A DNA stretch of 8,310 nt from Planctomycetota bacterium (GTDB lineage Bacteria; Planctomycetota; Phycisphaerae; WQYP01), in contig JAKAZF010000095.1 in the NCBI GenBank assembly GCA_021826605.1, positions 1 through 8,310 of the forward strand, read 5' to 3'. Under the pieces are notes generated by a model that worked only from the letters and a program-made list of their open reading frames with translations, did not search any database and was not told the origin of the DNA. Positions within the stretch are counted from its first letter, which is position 1, and each line of letters opens with the position of its first letter. This document shows positions 1-5,838 of this stretch, one piece after another. Made by a program: the position numbers and the translations under genes.

Positions 1-437
1 GGCAACATGAGCAATATTGGCCCTTGCGCTGGGCGTTAAGAGCGGATATTCAGCAGCGCTATATGGGCTGGATCAGCAGTAATCACGCGAATCCGGATTG
101 GCTGTTTATTATCGCGCGGCGGAAAATTCGTCCCGCCGGCGATAACGCCTCCGGAGAAGTCCTCGGCGGACTGGCTGCCGCGATTAATCAGGAAATTCCC
201 ATCTATCAGTTTACCCATTACGCATTTATTCACGACTTGGCCGTGCGCGCCGATGTACGCCGCCAAGGCATCGCCAATGCCCTGATTCAATATTCCCGAC
301 AGTGGGCACGCGATAAGGGCGTCAATCAATTGCGCCTCATGGCAGCTGAAAAAAACACCGCCGCCAAAACGCTATTTGAGAAACTCGGATTTCAGACAAC
401 CTATGCCGAAATGGTGTTGCCGGTTGATTCAATTTGA
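1..437 (+). CDS. GNAT-family N-acetyltransferase, 5'-truncated by the window edge
   Basis: This is the C-terminal part of a Gcn5-related acetyltransferase, which would transfer acetyl from acetyl-CoA to an amine substrate that cannot be named here. The reading frame is open to the left edge (codons begin at base 3). A TTG at 24 could be called a start, but the codons before it read on sensibly, and a full GNAT domain needs roughly 15-20 more N-terminal residues. The real start is therefore probably outside the window. The visible hallmarks are a beta-strand ending FIHDLAV, then the acetyl-CoA pyrophosphate loop [10 protein letters not shown] (R-x-x-G-x-A type), then the family's terminal signature KTLFEKLGF. 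The stop is 435-437, only 16 bp before the next start, so the gene is probably cotranscribed with yidD. Family membership is secure; substrate is unknown. Confidence 0.85.
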   Translation, partial: QHEQYWPLRWALRADIQQRYMGWISSNHANPDWLFIIARRKIRPAGDNASGEVLGGLAAAINQEIPIYQFTHYAFIHDLAVRADVRRQGIANALIQYSRQWARDKGVNQLRLMAAEKNTAAKTLFEKLGFQTTYAEMVLPVDSI

Positions 438-453
438 CCCGCATGGGATAAAC

Positions 454-795
454 ATGAAAGACCCAATCCAACCATCCCACCCACAACCTTCGCCGGAAGC
501 GGATAACCGCGGCGTGCCTGATTCATCCCCACTTGCGCAAGCGCAACGAACCGGTGTGTCACGGATTTTTGAAAATGCTTTGCTCCTGCTGATTCGCGTT
601 TATCAGGTCACGCTGTCCCCATTTTTAGGCGGACACTGCCGTTATGAACCTACCTGCAGCATGTATGCTATTCAAGCCGTTCAAGAGCACGGCCCCTGGC
701 GCGGCAGCCTCTTGTCGCTCAAGCGTCTGCTGCGCTGCCATCCCTTCGTAAAAGGCGGCTACGACCCCGTGCCTCCCCGGCATCCGCCTCAATAA
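454..795 (+). CDS. yidD: YidD membrane protein insertion efficiency factor
   Basis: YidD is a small inner-membrane-associated protein thought to help YidC/Sec insert membrane proteins. From ATG 454 the protein has 113 residues. The family block is complete: an amphipathic helix (about 37-56) leading to [20 protein letters not shown], then AVQEHG, then the ending [17 protein letters not shown]. The three family cysteines are C62, C68 and C95. Residues 1-35 are a polar, Pro-rich extension; typical YidD proteins are only about 70-90 residues, so this one is long at the N-terminus. ATG 454 is preferred over an upstream in-frame ATG at 376, which lies inside the acetyltransferase gene, because GGGA at 445-448 sits just before 454. 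In many bacteria yidD lies in the rpmH-rnpA-yidD-yidC cluster; here it follows an acetyltransferase instead. Confidence 0.93.
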   Translation: MKDPIQPSHPQPSPEADNRGVPDSSPLAQAQRTGVSRIFENALLLLIRVYQVTLSPFLGGHCRYEPTCSMYAIQAVQEHGPWRGSLLSLKRLLRCHPFVKGGYDPVPPRHPPQ

Positions 796-812
796 TTAGA
801 ATTCGCTGAATT

Positions 813-831
813 AAAGGTACCTGACACCTTT
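813..831. terminator. Inverted repeat at the convergent yidD / membrane-protein junction (possible bidirectional terminator or REP-like element)
   Basis: The 19-bp sequence AAAGGTACCTGACACCTTT has perfect 6-bp arms (813-818 and 826-831) around a 7-base centre. It lies between two convergent stop codons (795 on plus, 847 on minus) and is followed on the plus strand by a T-rich run, so it could end transcription from both sides. The stem is short and AT-rich, making it a weak terminator. A second possibility is a dispersed REP-like element of the AAAGGTGTCAGG(T/C)ACC type. That resemblance is from memory and needs a genome search. Confidence 0.4.
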
Positions 832-852
832 GTTATTTCACCTTTGTTATTT
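825..852. repeat. Perfect 14-bp tandem duplication (2 copies)
   Basis: CACCTTTGTTATTT occurs at 825-838 and again, immediately adjacent, at 839-852. The first copy begins inside the right arm of the inverted repeat at 813-831. The second copy contains the TAA stop (847-849, minus strand) of the leftward gene, and the first copy has an equivalent out-of-gene TTA at 833-835. The likely origin is slippage or duplication at the edge of the inverted repeat. No coding role is apparent beyond supplying the stop. Confidence 0.85.
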
Positions 853-1470
853 TCTGTCGGGCTTTCGCACGCAAAGAAGCATATAGACGGCCATCGCGTC
901 GAGCAGCGCGCCGATGGGCAGGGCGATCAACATCTTCCATGCCAGTGAAATTGCGGCATGATAGCGGCTGCCATTGTGGCTATGCGGAATCAACGCATTG
1001 GGCATGCCCGCCAGGGAGCCGACGGCCCAAAAACCGATTAGAACCAGCAGGCTTCCCATGACCAGCATCAGAGGCACAGCTACGCGATACCAGGCATGTG
1101 ACTTCCGGGCTTTGGGGCGTTTCCCCCGTTGTGCTGCCGGTCCCCCGGATTTGCGATTACCGGAAGTCTCAATGATTTTTGCTTCAGGGATTTCCGCCTG
1201 CGAATCCTTTCGGGAATTGGGTCGGGCCATGGGTTGCGGGCGGGGCGGCGGGATGTTGCCGCGTGAGGCTTTCATGTCCGCTTCCAATGCCGATCCCAAC
1301 GGGGAAAAGACATCCGGCTGCGTATGTCCCTGCGCCAGCATGGCCACAAACCCCGTTGCACTGCGCGGATCATCGGCACCGGCCATCAACTGGGGTTCGG
1401 AATTGTCCAGGTTCTTCAGGGCATCAAGTGCGTCCGGCCGCGCGGGAGGCTTTCTCTTTTTCTTATCCAT
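847..1470 (-). CDS. Two-TM membrane protein with Pro-rich/basic cytosolic N-terminal region, function unknown
   Basis: I do not recognise this 207-residue protein. Residues 1-127 are hydrophilic: a lysine-rich start (MDKKKRKPP), an acidic helical part (about 13-70), a proline run near 74-80, and a basic stretch (RGKRPKARK, about 115-123) just before the membrane, which predicts a cytosolic N-terminus. Two hydrophobic segments follow at about 128-156 and 172-201, separated by a His/Asn-containing loop (HSHNGSRYH). ATG 1470 is preferred over an upstream in-frame start at 1515. On the minus strand it follows AAGGAG at a spacing of 7 bases, and it overlaps the fmt stop by one base (TAATG), implying translational coupling. 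It is the last gene of the fmt operon. The stop lies in a tandem repeat, so the exact C-terminus may vary between relatives. Confidence 0.75.
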   Translation of the reverse strand: MDKKKRKPPARPDALDALKNLDNSEPQLMAGADDPRSATGFVAMLAQGHTQPDVFSPLGSALEADMKASRGNIPPPRPQPMARPNSRKDSQAEIPEAKIIETSGNRKSGGPAAQRGKRPKARKSHAWYRVAVPLMLVMGSLLVLIGFWAVGSLAGMPNALIPHSHNGSRYHAAISLAWKMLIALPIGALLDAMAVYMLLCVRKPDRK

Positions 1471-2438
1471 TATGACACTCCTTGCGGCAGCGGGGGCCGG
1501 CTTTGCAGATGCCAACCTGCTTTAACACCATAGCCATTAGCAAATGATCGCATGTCCATGGGGCGTTTGCCAACGGGTTGCAGTGTCAAAAGTTCAATGG
1601 CTCCCGATCCGCAGGCAACATATAAGCCCGGCAGGACTTCGCCGGGTTTACCTGATTGTAGGCCTGTAAAAACTTCGCGGCACTTAAGCAACGAGATTTT
1701 CGCGCGGATTTCACCATCGGCTGTCAGCAATTCCGCCAGGCAGCCCGGCCAGGGGGAAAGTCCCCGAATGCGGCAGGAAACCTGGCGCGCGGATTGGGCA
1801 AAGTCCACATACGCCATGTCTTTGGATAGCTTCGGGGCTTGAGAAATACGGCGGGAATCCTGAAGGGCGGCGCGGGCGCTTTGGGTGTCGATTTGCCGGA
1901 TAACCTGCTGCATCAGTGGCGCTCCCAGATCAGCGAGGCGATTATGCAGTTCTCCGGACGTTTCGCAGTCGCCGATGGGCGTTGGCACCTGACCCAGAAT
2001 TTCGCCGCCATCCATAATATTTGTCACGCGAATAACCGATACGCCGGTGGTATGTTCACCGGAAAGGATGGCCCGCTGGATCGGCGCGGCTCCACGAAAC
2101 GCCGGCAACAGCGACCCATGAAGATTCACCCCGCCATGCGGTGCCAGATTCAAGACGGCATCGGCGATTTTTTGGCCAAAGGCAATCACCACTAAAATGT
2201 CCGGAACAACAGCACGCAGCCCCGCAATCACCTGGGGGTTATTGACGTTGGCGGTTTTCAGGACCGACAGCCCCAGCTCGGCGGCGTATGCGGCAATGGG
2301 CGTGGGCGTGCAGTGTTGTCCGCGCCCGGCGGGTTTATCCGGCTGTGTTACCACCATTGCCACGTCATGACCCGATTGGATCAGGGCTTTAAGCGCAGGC
2401 AGGCCAAAAGCCCCGGATCCAAGAAAAAGCATTTTCAT
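1470..2438 (-). CDS. fmt: Methionyl-tRNA formyltransferase
   Basis: The enzyme transfers formyl from 10-formyltetrahydrofolate to the amino group of Met-tRNAi, giving the initiator used by bacterial ribosomes. With a preceding GTG codon (2441) counted as residue 1, the N-terminal formyltransferase domain starts MLFLGSGAFGLPAL. It continues with the TQPDKPAGRG loop and the catalytic block GGVNLHGSLLPAFRGAAPIQ. The catalytic triad is N106, H108 and D144 (IMDGGEILGQ). The linker carries the typical RGLSPWPG, and the C-terminal OB-like tRNA-binding domain runs from about 208 to the end. About 322 residues is normal family length. The start is GTG 2441 or ATG 2438; neither has a clear Shine-Dalgarno, and ATG is chosen because it fits the family N-terminus better. 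It starts 21 bp after the upstream gene's stop and overlaps the next start. No peptide deformylase gene, a common partner, is in view. Confidence 0.96.
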   Translation of the reverse strand: MKMLFLGSGAFGLPALKALIQSGHDVAMVVTQPDKPAGRGQHCTPTPIAAYAAELGLSVLKTANVNNPQVIAGLRAVVPDILVVIAFGQKIADAVLNLAPHGGVNLHGSLLPAFRGAAPIQRAILSGEHTTGVSVIRVTNIMDGGEILGQVPTPIGDCETSGELHNRLADLGAPLMQQVIRQIDTQSARAALQDSRRISQAPKLSKDMAYVDFAQSARQVSCRIRGLSPWPGCLAELLTADGEIRAKISLLKCREVFTGLQSGKPGEVLPGLYVACGSGAIELLTLQPVGKRPMDMRSFANGYGVKAGWHLQSRPPLPQGVS

Positions 2439-2459
2439 CACATCAACATAACGCAGGTG

Positions 2460-3488
2460 TTAAATCGCGCCTACCGGCTGATTTAATTTGTCACGCAACG
2501 AGGGCATCACTTCCCGCACTTCGGCGGCGATACGGGTATTGGGGAACTGATCCGTGATCTGCTGTCCAATTCGGATAGCTTCACCCCAATTCTTATCATT
2601 GCATTGCAGCGCGAATTGCACACCAAGCTGCTGCAACTGCTTCTTGAACACATCACGGGCAATTTCCTTAAACCCTTCGCCTTCACCCGGCGTCAGGTAT
2701 TGATCAAGCTGTTTGAGCAGTTCTACGCTGCGGTCCACATCTTCCTTGGTAACCGCATCTTTCCATTCCTTCAGCAGGGTGCGTTTGTGATTTTCCTTTG
2801 CGGCCTGAATGCGATCGGGCAGCCGCACGACATCCGCATGGCCGGTAAAAGTCCGCGTGAGCTGTTCCATTTCCCGAACCGCTGCGCTCCAATCAAATTT
2901 CTTAAGCAACTGGTCAAAATGCTCCAGAGCTTCGTGAACTTCACGTTCAATAAATCCCTTACGGGCGCTTTCCACCATGTCACGGAATTGCGCCGCCTCC
3001 TGGCGGTTGCCAAAACGTCGTTCCATTTCCGCAGCCAGCCAGTAGGCACCGTCGTAATCATTTTTATCAATATCCTCCCGGATGGCGTGACGCAGCGCTT
3101 CGCGGTCTTTGTGGCGATACGCGATCTGCTTGGCTGAATCCGAAAGCGCCGCGCTGTCCCGAATACCTTCAAGAAGTTGACGCTGCGTTTCCATTCCTCC
3201 GCGCAACTGCTCATATTGCCAGTGATCATCGCTCATCGACTGAATTTTCAAGCTCATGGCCGCATAACTCAACCCGGCCATCGCCAGGACTACAAGGCCC
3301 ACGCCCAGGAGTATAAAACCGGGGACCATCACCGTCATCGCCTGTGGTGCGTTAGCCGCCGCCTTAATGCCCGGTGCCGCGGCCGCCAGTGCTACAATGC
3401 CGATGACCAGACAACCCGCCCCCCCCAAGGCAACGATCAGACTTACCCACCGAGATCGTTTAATTAAATGTTCAATGTTCATAAGCAT
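2460..3488 (-). CDS. Two-TM membrane protein with cytosolic helical (TPR-like) repeats, function unknown
   Basis: This 342-residue protein is first in the operon leading to fmt. After a short basic N-terminus (NIEHLIKRSRW) come two hydrophobic segments, at about 14-41 and 53-80, separated by an Ala-rich loop. The rest (about 85-342) is charged and all-helical. It has roughly four degenerate units of 40-60 residues of helix-turn-helix type, for example NDYDGAYWLAAEMERRFG, FDWSAAVREMEQLTRTF and KNWGEAIRIGQQITDQFPN. These resemble tetratricopeptide repeats, so a scaffold or assembly role facing the cytosol is plausible. ATG 3488 follows GGAG closely on the minus strand, and ATG 3482 is an equally possible start. 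A longer reading from 3629 would begin inside the predicted promoter and is rejected. I know no named family for it. Confidence 0.8.
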   Translation of the reverse strand: MLMNIEHLIKRSRWVSLIVALGGAGCLVIGIVALAAAAPGIKAAANAPQAMTVMVPGFILLGVGLVVLAMAGLSYAAMSLKIQSMSDDHWQYEQLRGGMETQRQLLEGIRDSAALSDSAKQIAYRHKDREALRHAIREDIDKNDYDGAYWLAAEMERRFGNRQEAAQFRDMVESARKGFIEREVHEALEHFDQLLKKFDWSAAVREMEQLTRTFTGHADVVRLPDRIQAAKENHKRTLLKEWKDAVTKEDVDRSVELLKQLDQYLTPGEGEGFKEIARDVFKKQLQQLGVQFALQCNDKNWGEAIRIGQQITDQFPNTRIAAEVREVMPSLRDKLNQPVGAI

Positions 3489-3561
3489 CGATCTCCAAAA
3501 AATCCTAAATGTGGCTGGCAGTTGTGCAAGTATTTCTTCGCAGGACAGCCGAAGGGTGACC

Positions 3562-3588
3562 GGGGGAAAAAAGGGAGTTTTTGGCCCC
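3562..3588. other. Potential hairpin in the 5' leader of the fmt operon
   Basis: GGGGG-AAAAAA (3562-3572) faces TTTTT-GG-CCCC (3578-3588) across a GGGAG loop, giving a stem of A/T pairs capped on the outside by G/C pairs with a small internal loop. On the minus strand it lies in the roughly 120-base leader between the predicted promoter and the first gene. It could affect translation or mRNA stability, or be incidental. No known riboswitch pattern was recognised. Confidence 0.3.
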
Positions 3589-3613
3589 ATGACCCCGGCC
3601 GAGCATACTTGCG

Positions 3614-3642
3614 ACTTTATCGCCGGCAAAAAGTACCGTCAA
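3614..3642 (-). promoter_or_regulatory. Sigma70-type promoter for the TPR-like membrane protein-fmt operon
   Basis: Read on the minus strand, TTGACG (3642-3637) is followed after exactly 17 bases by TAAAGT (3619-3614). That is five of six bases of the -35 consensus and four of six of the -10 consensus at optimal spacing. A start point near 3607 would leave a leader of about 120 bases before ATG 3488. It is the best promoter match I found in the window, and the operon genes have no competing candidate close upstream. Confidence 0.6.
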
Positions 3643-3868
3643 CAAAAGGTATTATAGGCCGACAAAATGCCGTGTGCACCCGTATCGGCAACCATAATCC
3701 ACCGCCCCCGCGATGGTGGCGATACATCCACCGGCATTTATATCGGCGTTTGATTGCATTTTCGACAATAAACAGTAATCTAATACCAAACATGAAATGT
3801 GTAATATTTTTCAAGTTTTACTGAATTACGGACCGATAGAATCCCAGTAGAACGGGTTGTAGAAAATT
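3643..3868. other. Divergent intergenic region with alternative short hairpins; no gene seen
   Basis: Together with the leader at 3489-3642 this is the only gene-free stretch over 300 bases. CCACC (3699-3703), GGTGG (3715-3719) and CCACC (3728-3732) allow two mutually exclusive 5-bp stems, and the flanking octamer ATCCACCG is directly repeated at 3697-3704 and 3726-3733. From about 3740 the DNA becomes AT-rich up to the next gene, as expected for promoter DNA. However, I find no convincing -35/-10 pair for the rightward gene. ORFs that cross this region on either strand lack a ribosome site and look random. Confidence 0.4.
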
Positions 3869-4585
3869 ATGGGTTCAAACTCAAAAACGTCTTCTCGAAA
3901 AGTGGCCTCGGCCGTGAATCATCGCCGGGTGTTTACGGTCCTGTCCTCTCTCGTGGCAACCCTGGCACTAACGGCGGGGCTGCTGCTTCTGCTTGAGGGG
4001 CAACCGATCACCAGCGCCGGCCCCTACATGATGAACTTTTCCAACAACACCCAGAATTGGAATTCCGTTATCCACGCGGACACCCGATTGCGGAAAGGCC
4101 GCTGGAACTATATCATCGTCTATCAATCCGGGAGTCTGTCCGGCAATTCCGCCGAACTCTCGGAGGGCAAAGATGTAGGAGGAATGATCAAGCCCCAAAA
4201 TGCGGGGAACATGACGCAGGGTGCCAATTTTCATTTTGTGGTGGATAACGCCCGAAACGACCTTGGTATTCCCGACGGATACGTACAACGAGGCGTGGCC
4301 TGGCAGAAGCAATTATCTACCGCACCGTATTTTTCCTGGCCTTATTTAACACCTCATCATTATGCTGGTTATGCCAATGCCGTAGGGGTGTGTATCGTCG
4401 GAGATATCAATCGTCAGGCTTATTCCAGCCGCCAGATTCATTCCGCTGTGGCGCTGATTAGAACATTGCAGCGGCGGTTGAATATTCCAAATTCCGGCGT
4501 CAAACTACAGTGGGAAATTCGTGGACAACCTACCGCGCGTGAGCGCGCCTTTGGCCGCGAGTTTCATCATCTGCTTCGGCGTTGA
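3869..4585 (+). CDS. Membrane-anchored PGRP/Amidase_2-fold protein lacking the zinc ligands (predicted pseudo-amidase)
   Basis: This 238-residue protein has a basic cytosolic N-terminus (1-20), one TM or uncleaved signal anchor (about 21-43) and an extracytoplasmic N-acetylmuramoyl-L-alanine amidase/peptidoglycan-recognition-like domain (about 78-232). The fold is indicated by WNYIIVYQSGSLSGN (normally W..IVIHHSA..SGN), NFHFVVDN (normally YHFVI.N), DGYV, HHYAGYANAVGVCIVGDI (normally ..N..GIGICLVGN) and a final helix plus REF. Catalytic members bind zinc through His in IVIHH, His in GHRD and Cys/Asp in (C/D)PG. Here these positions read Y85-Q86, W215 (LQWEI) and A227 (AFG). Cleavage activity is therefore unlikely, and peptidoglycan or muropeptide binding is the plausible remaining role. 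No clear Shine-Dalgarno precedes ATG 3869. The gene is about 175 bp upstream of a kinase gene on the same strand. The fold is fairly sure; the inactivity is inferred from my alignment by eye. Confidence 0.72.
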   Translation: MGSNSKTSSRKVASAVNHRRVFTVLSSLVATLALTAGLLLLLEGQPITSAGPYMMNFSNNTQNWNSVIHADTRLRKGRWNYIIVYQSGSLSGNSAELSEGKDVGGMIKPQNAGNMTQGANFHFVVDNARNDLGIPDGYVQRGVAWQKQLSTAPYFSWPYLTPHHYAGYANAVGVCIVGDINRQAYSSRQIHSAVALIRTLQRRLNIPNSGVKLQWEIRGQPTARERAFGREFHHLLRR

Positions 4586-4639
4586 TCCATTGTAATCCCG
4601 CTCATATCTTTTTGGGCTGGCAAATAGCAGCGAAAGCGA

Positions 4640-4730
4640 ATACGATACCCCGTGCACAGGGGGCATTACGCCCGGCAGCGTCACTTGCTGCTGCGGCGGG
4701 ACGTTGACGTTGTTGGCCGGCCGGCAAGAA
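4640..4730. other. GC-rich, hairpin-rich spacer upstream of the kinase gene
   Basis: Several short inverted repeats are packed here: CCCC-7-GGGG (4648-4662), GGGC-5-GCCC (4661-4673, overlapping and so mutually exclusive with the first), GCAGC-7-GCTGC (4675-4691) and a perfect 10-bp palindrome GCCGGCCGGC (4716-4725). None is followed by a clear T tract, so it is not an obvious terminator for the upstream gene. It could be a structured leader of the kinase mRNA. I match it to no known RNA family. Confidence 0.3.
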
Positions 4731-4760
4731 GGAACTCTGTAATAAGGCTCGACCTGGGTG

Positions 4761-5690
4761 ATGGAAGTTCTACCCGATATTCCTGATTTTGAAGTGTTAT
4801 CCTGTCTGGGTTATGGAGCCAGGAGCACAATTTATGCGGTCTGTGAAATCCGCACGCGCCAGGTCTACGCGCTTAAAAGGGTTCTACGACGCAGCCCTGA
4901 AGATGACCGCTTTTTGGAGCAGGCGGAACAGGAATACGCCATCAGCAGCCATTTTACTCATTCGGTTTTGCGAAAAAGCCATCGCCTGATTCGCCGGCGA
5001 AAATTTCTTTCCACGACAGAATTACATTTGCTCATGGATCTTTTCGACGGCGTCTCTCTGGATACCGAGCGGCCGGCCAGCCTTAAATCTCTGCTGGAAA
5101 TATCCTGTCGCGTTGCCGAGGGCCTTTCCGCGATGCACAAAATGGGTTACGTTCACGCCGATATCAAACCCAACAACATCATGATCAATCAGAATAATGA
5201 TTGTAAAATTATTGATTTCGGCCAAAGTTGCGCCATTGGTACGGTAAAAAGTCGGATTCAAGGCACCCCTGATTATATTGCGCCAGAACAGGTGGCCCTG
5301 GGGCCGCTGACGCCGGCAACCGACATTTTTAATTTTGGAGCCAGTCTTTATTGGTGCGTGACGGATCGCCATGTGCCAACCGTCATCCCCAAGAAGAAGG
5401 CCGGTGCCAGTGGAGTTGATTCCCGTACGCTGATTCCACCTCATGAAATCAATCCGCGGATTCCAGCGCAATTATCACGCTTGATTCTTGAATGTGTGGA
5501 AAATCGCCCGTCTGATCGTCCGCCGAGCATGGAAGAAGTCCATGCCCGGCTGCAATTGGTCTTAAGCGTAAGCTCAGCGGTTTACCTGCAGCGTGCCAAT
5601 GCGGCCGCCCGGGAGGGACAGGTGGCAGACGCTGCAGACGGTAACCCGGCAGGCACGACATCCGCAGCCGATGCCGATACCGTAACCTGA
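4761..5690 (+). CDS. Hanks-type serine/threonine protein kinase, soluble, non-RD
   Basis: A complete protein kinase domain phosphorylating Ser/Thr of an unknown target. Numbering is from the GTG at 4758. The Gly-rich loop is GYGARSTIY (18-26), the ATP-anchoring Lys is K40 in YALK, and an alpha-C Glu is available (E56 or E59). The catalytic loop HADIKPNNI has D135 and N140, the metal-binding DFG is D153, a short activation segment ends GTPDYIAPEQ, D189 is the subdomain IX Asp, and the conserved late Arg is in RPSDRPP. The HRD Arg is Ala (A134), so this is a non-RD kinase that probably does not need activation-loop phosphorylation. There is no TM segment or sensor domain; the last ~40 residues are Ala/Asp-rich and disordered. 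The start is ATG 4761 or GTG 4758; only a weak AAGG (4744-4747) lies upstream. It is the first gene of a tight cluster with a Cys-rich peptide ORF and a phosphatase. Confidence 0.93.
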   Translation: MEVLPDIPDFEVLSCLGYGARSTIYAVCEIRTRQVYALKRVLRRSPEDDRFLEQAEQEYAISSHFTHSVLRKSHRLIRRRKFLSTTELHLLMDLFDGVSLDTERPASLKSLLEISCRVAEGLSAMHKMGYVHADIKPNNIMINQNNDCKIIDFGQSCAIGTVKSRIQGTPDYIAPEQVALGPLTPATDIFNFGASLYWCVTDRHVPTVIPKKKAGASGVDSRTLIPPHEINPRIPAQLSRLILECVENRPSDRPPSMEEVHARLQLVLSVSSAVYLQRANAAAREGQVADAADGNPAGTTSAADADTVT

Positions 5691-5703
5691 ATGATTCCGG
5701 CGA

Positions 5704-5820
5704 ATGGACCTATCCAGTCTTTTGATTGAATTATTGGACCCGATTTGGCCGATGCTTAATGATATGGCATGTATTCTACGCTGTATCTGTGGCTGTGCTG
5801 ACGCCGGCCCGTGCCGATGA
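5704..5820 (+). CDS. Candidate 38-residue Cys-rich small protein between kinase and phosphatase
   Basis: This short ORF begins 13 bp after the kinase stop and ends 18 bp before the phosphatase start, so it fills the gap almost perfectly. The N-terminal half (MDLSSLLIELLDPIWPML) is hydrophobic/amphipathic and acidic, like a short helix. The C-terminal half carries five cysteines at 23, 27, 29, 31 and 37 (C-x3-C-x-C-x-C-x5-C). That is far more Cys than any neighbour and suggests metal or Fe-S binding, or disulfides. No good Shine-Dalgarno precedes ATG 5704, so translation might depend on coupling to the kinase; in-frame ATGs at 5752 and 5764 are alternatives. I recognise no family. It could be a chance ORF, but position, same strand and composition argue for a real gene. 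Confidence 0.45.
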   Translation: MDLSSLLIELLDPIWPMLNDMACILRCICGCADAGPCR

Positions 5821-5838
5821 GAACGAACTAAGGAATCT

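Noticed and set aside
974..1525. 183-codon plus-strand ORF opposite the Pro-rich membrane protein gene
   Set aside because: It lies wholly antisense to a gene with a strong ribosome site and translational coupling. Its product is Ala/Gly/Arg/Pro-rich with no recognisable domain, and it lacks its own ribosome site.
3489..3629. N-terminal extension of the TPR-like membrane protein to a start at 3629
   Set aside because: The extension begins within the predicted -10/-35 region, contains no recognisable signal, and a GGAG lies just before the internal ATGs at 3488/3482.
3754..3781. TTGCAT-16-TAATCT as a promoter for the pseudo-amidase gene
   Set aside because: Poor match to both hexamers in an AT-rich stretch where such matches are expected by chance.
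3617..3814. 65-codon minus-strand ORF upstream of the fmt operon
   Set aside because: It overlaps the best promoter match, is rich in His/Arg/Trp runs from repeated CCACC-type bases and has no ribosome site. Probably random.
3468..3824. 118-codon plus-strand ORF across the divergent intergenic region
   Set aside because: It starts inside the first operon gene, crosses the predicted promoter and has a low-complexity basic composition. No ribosome site or family likeness was seen.
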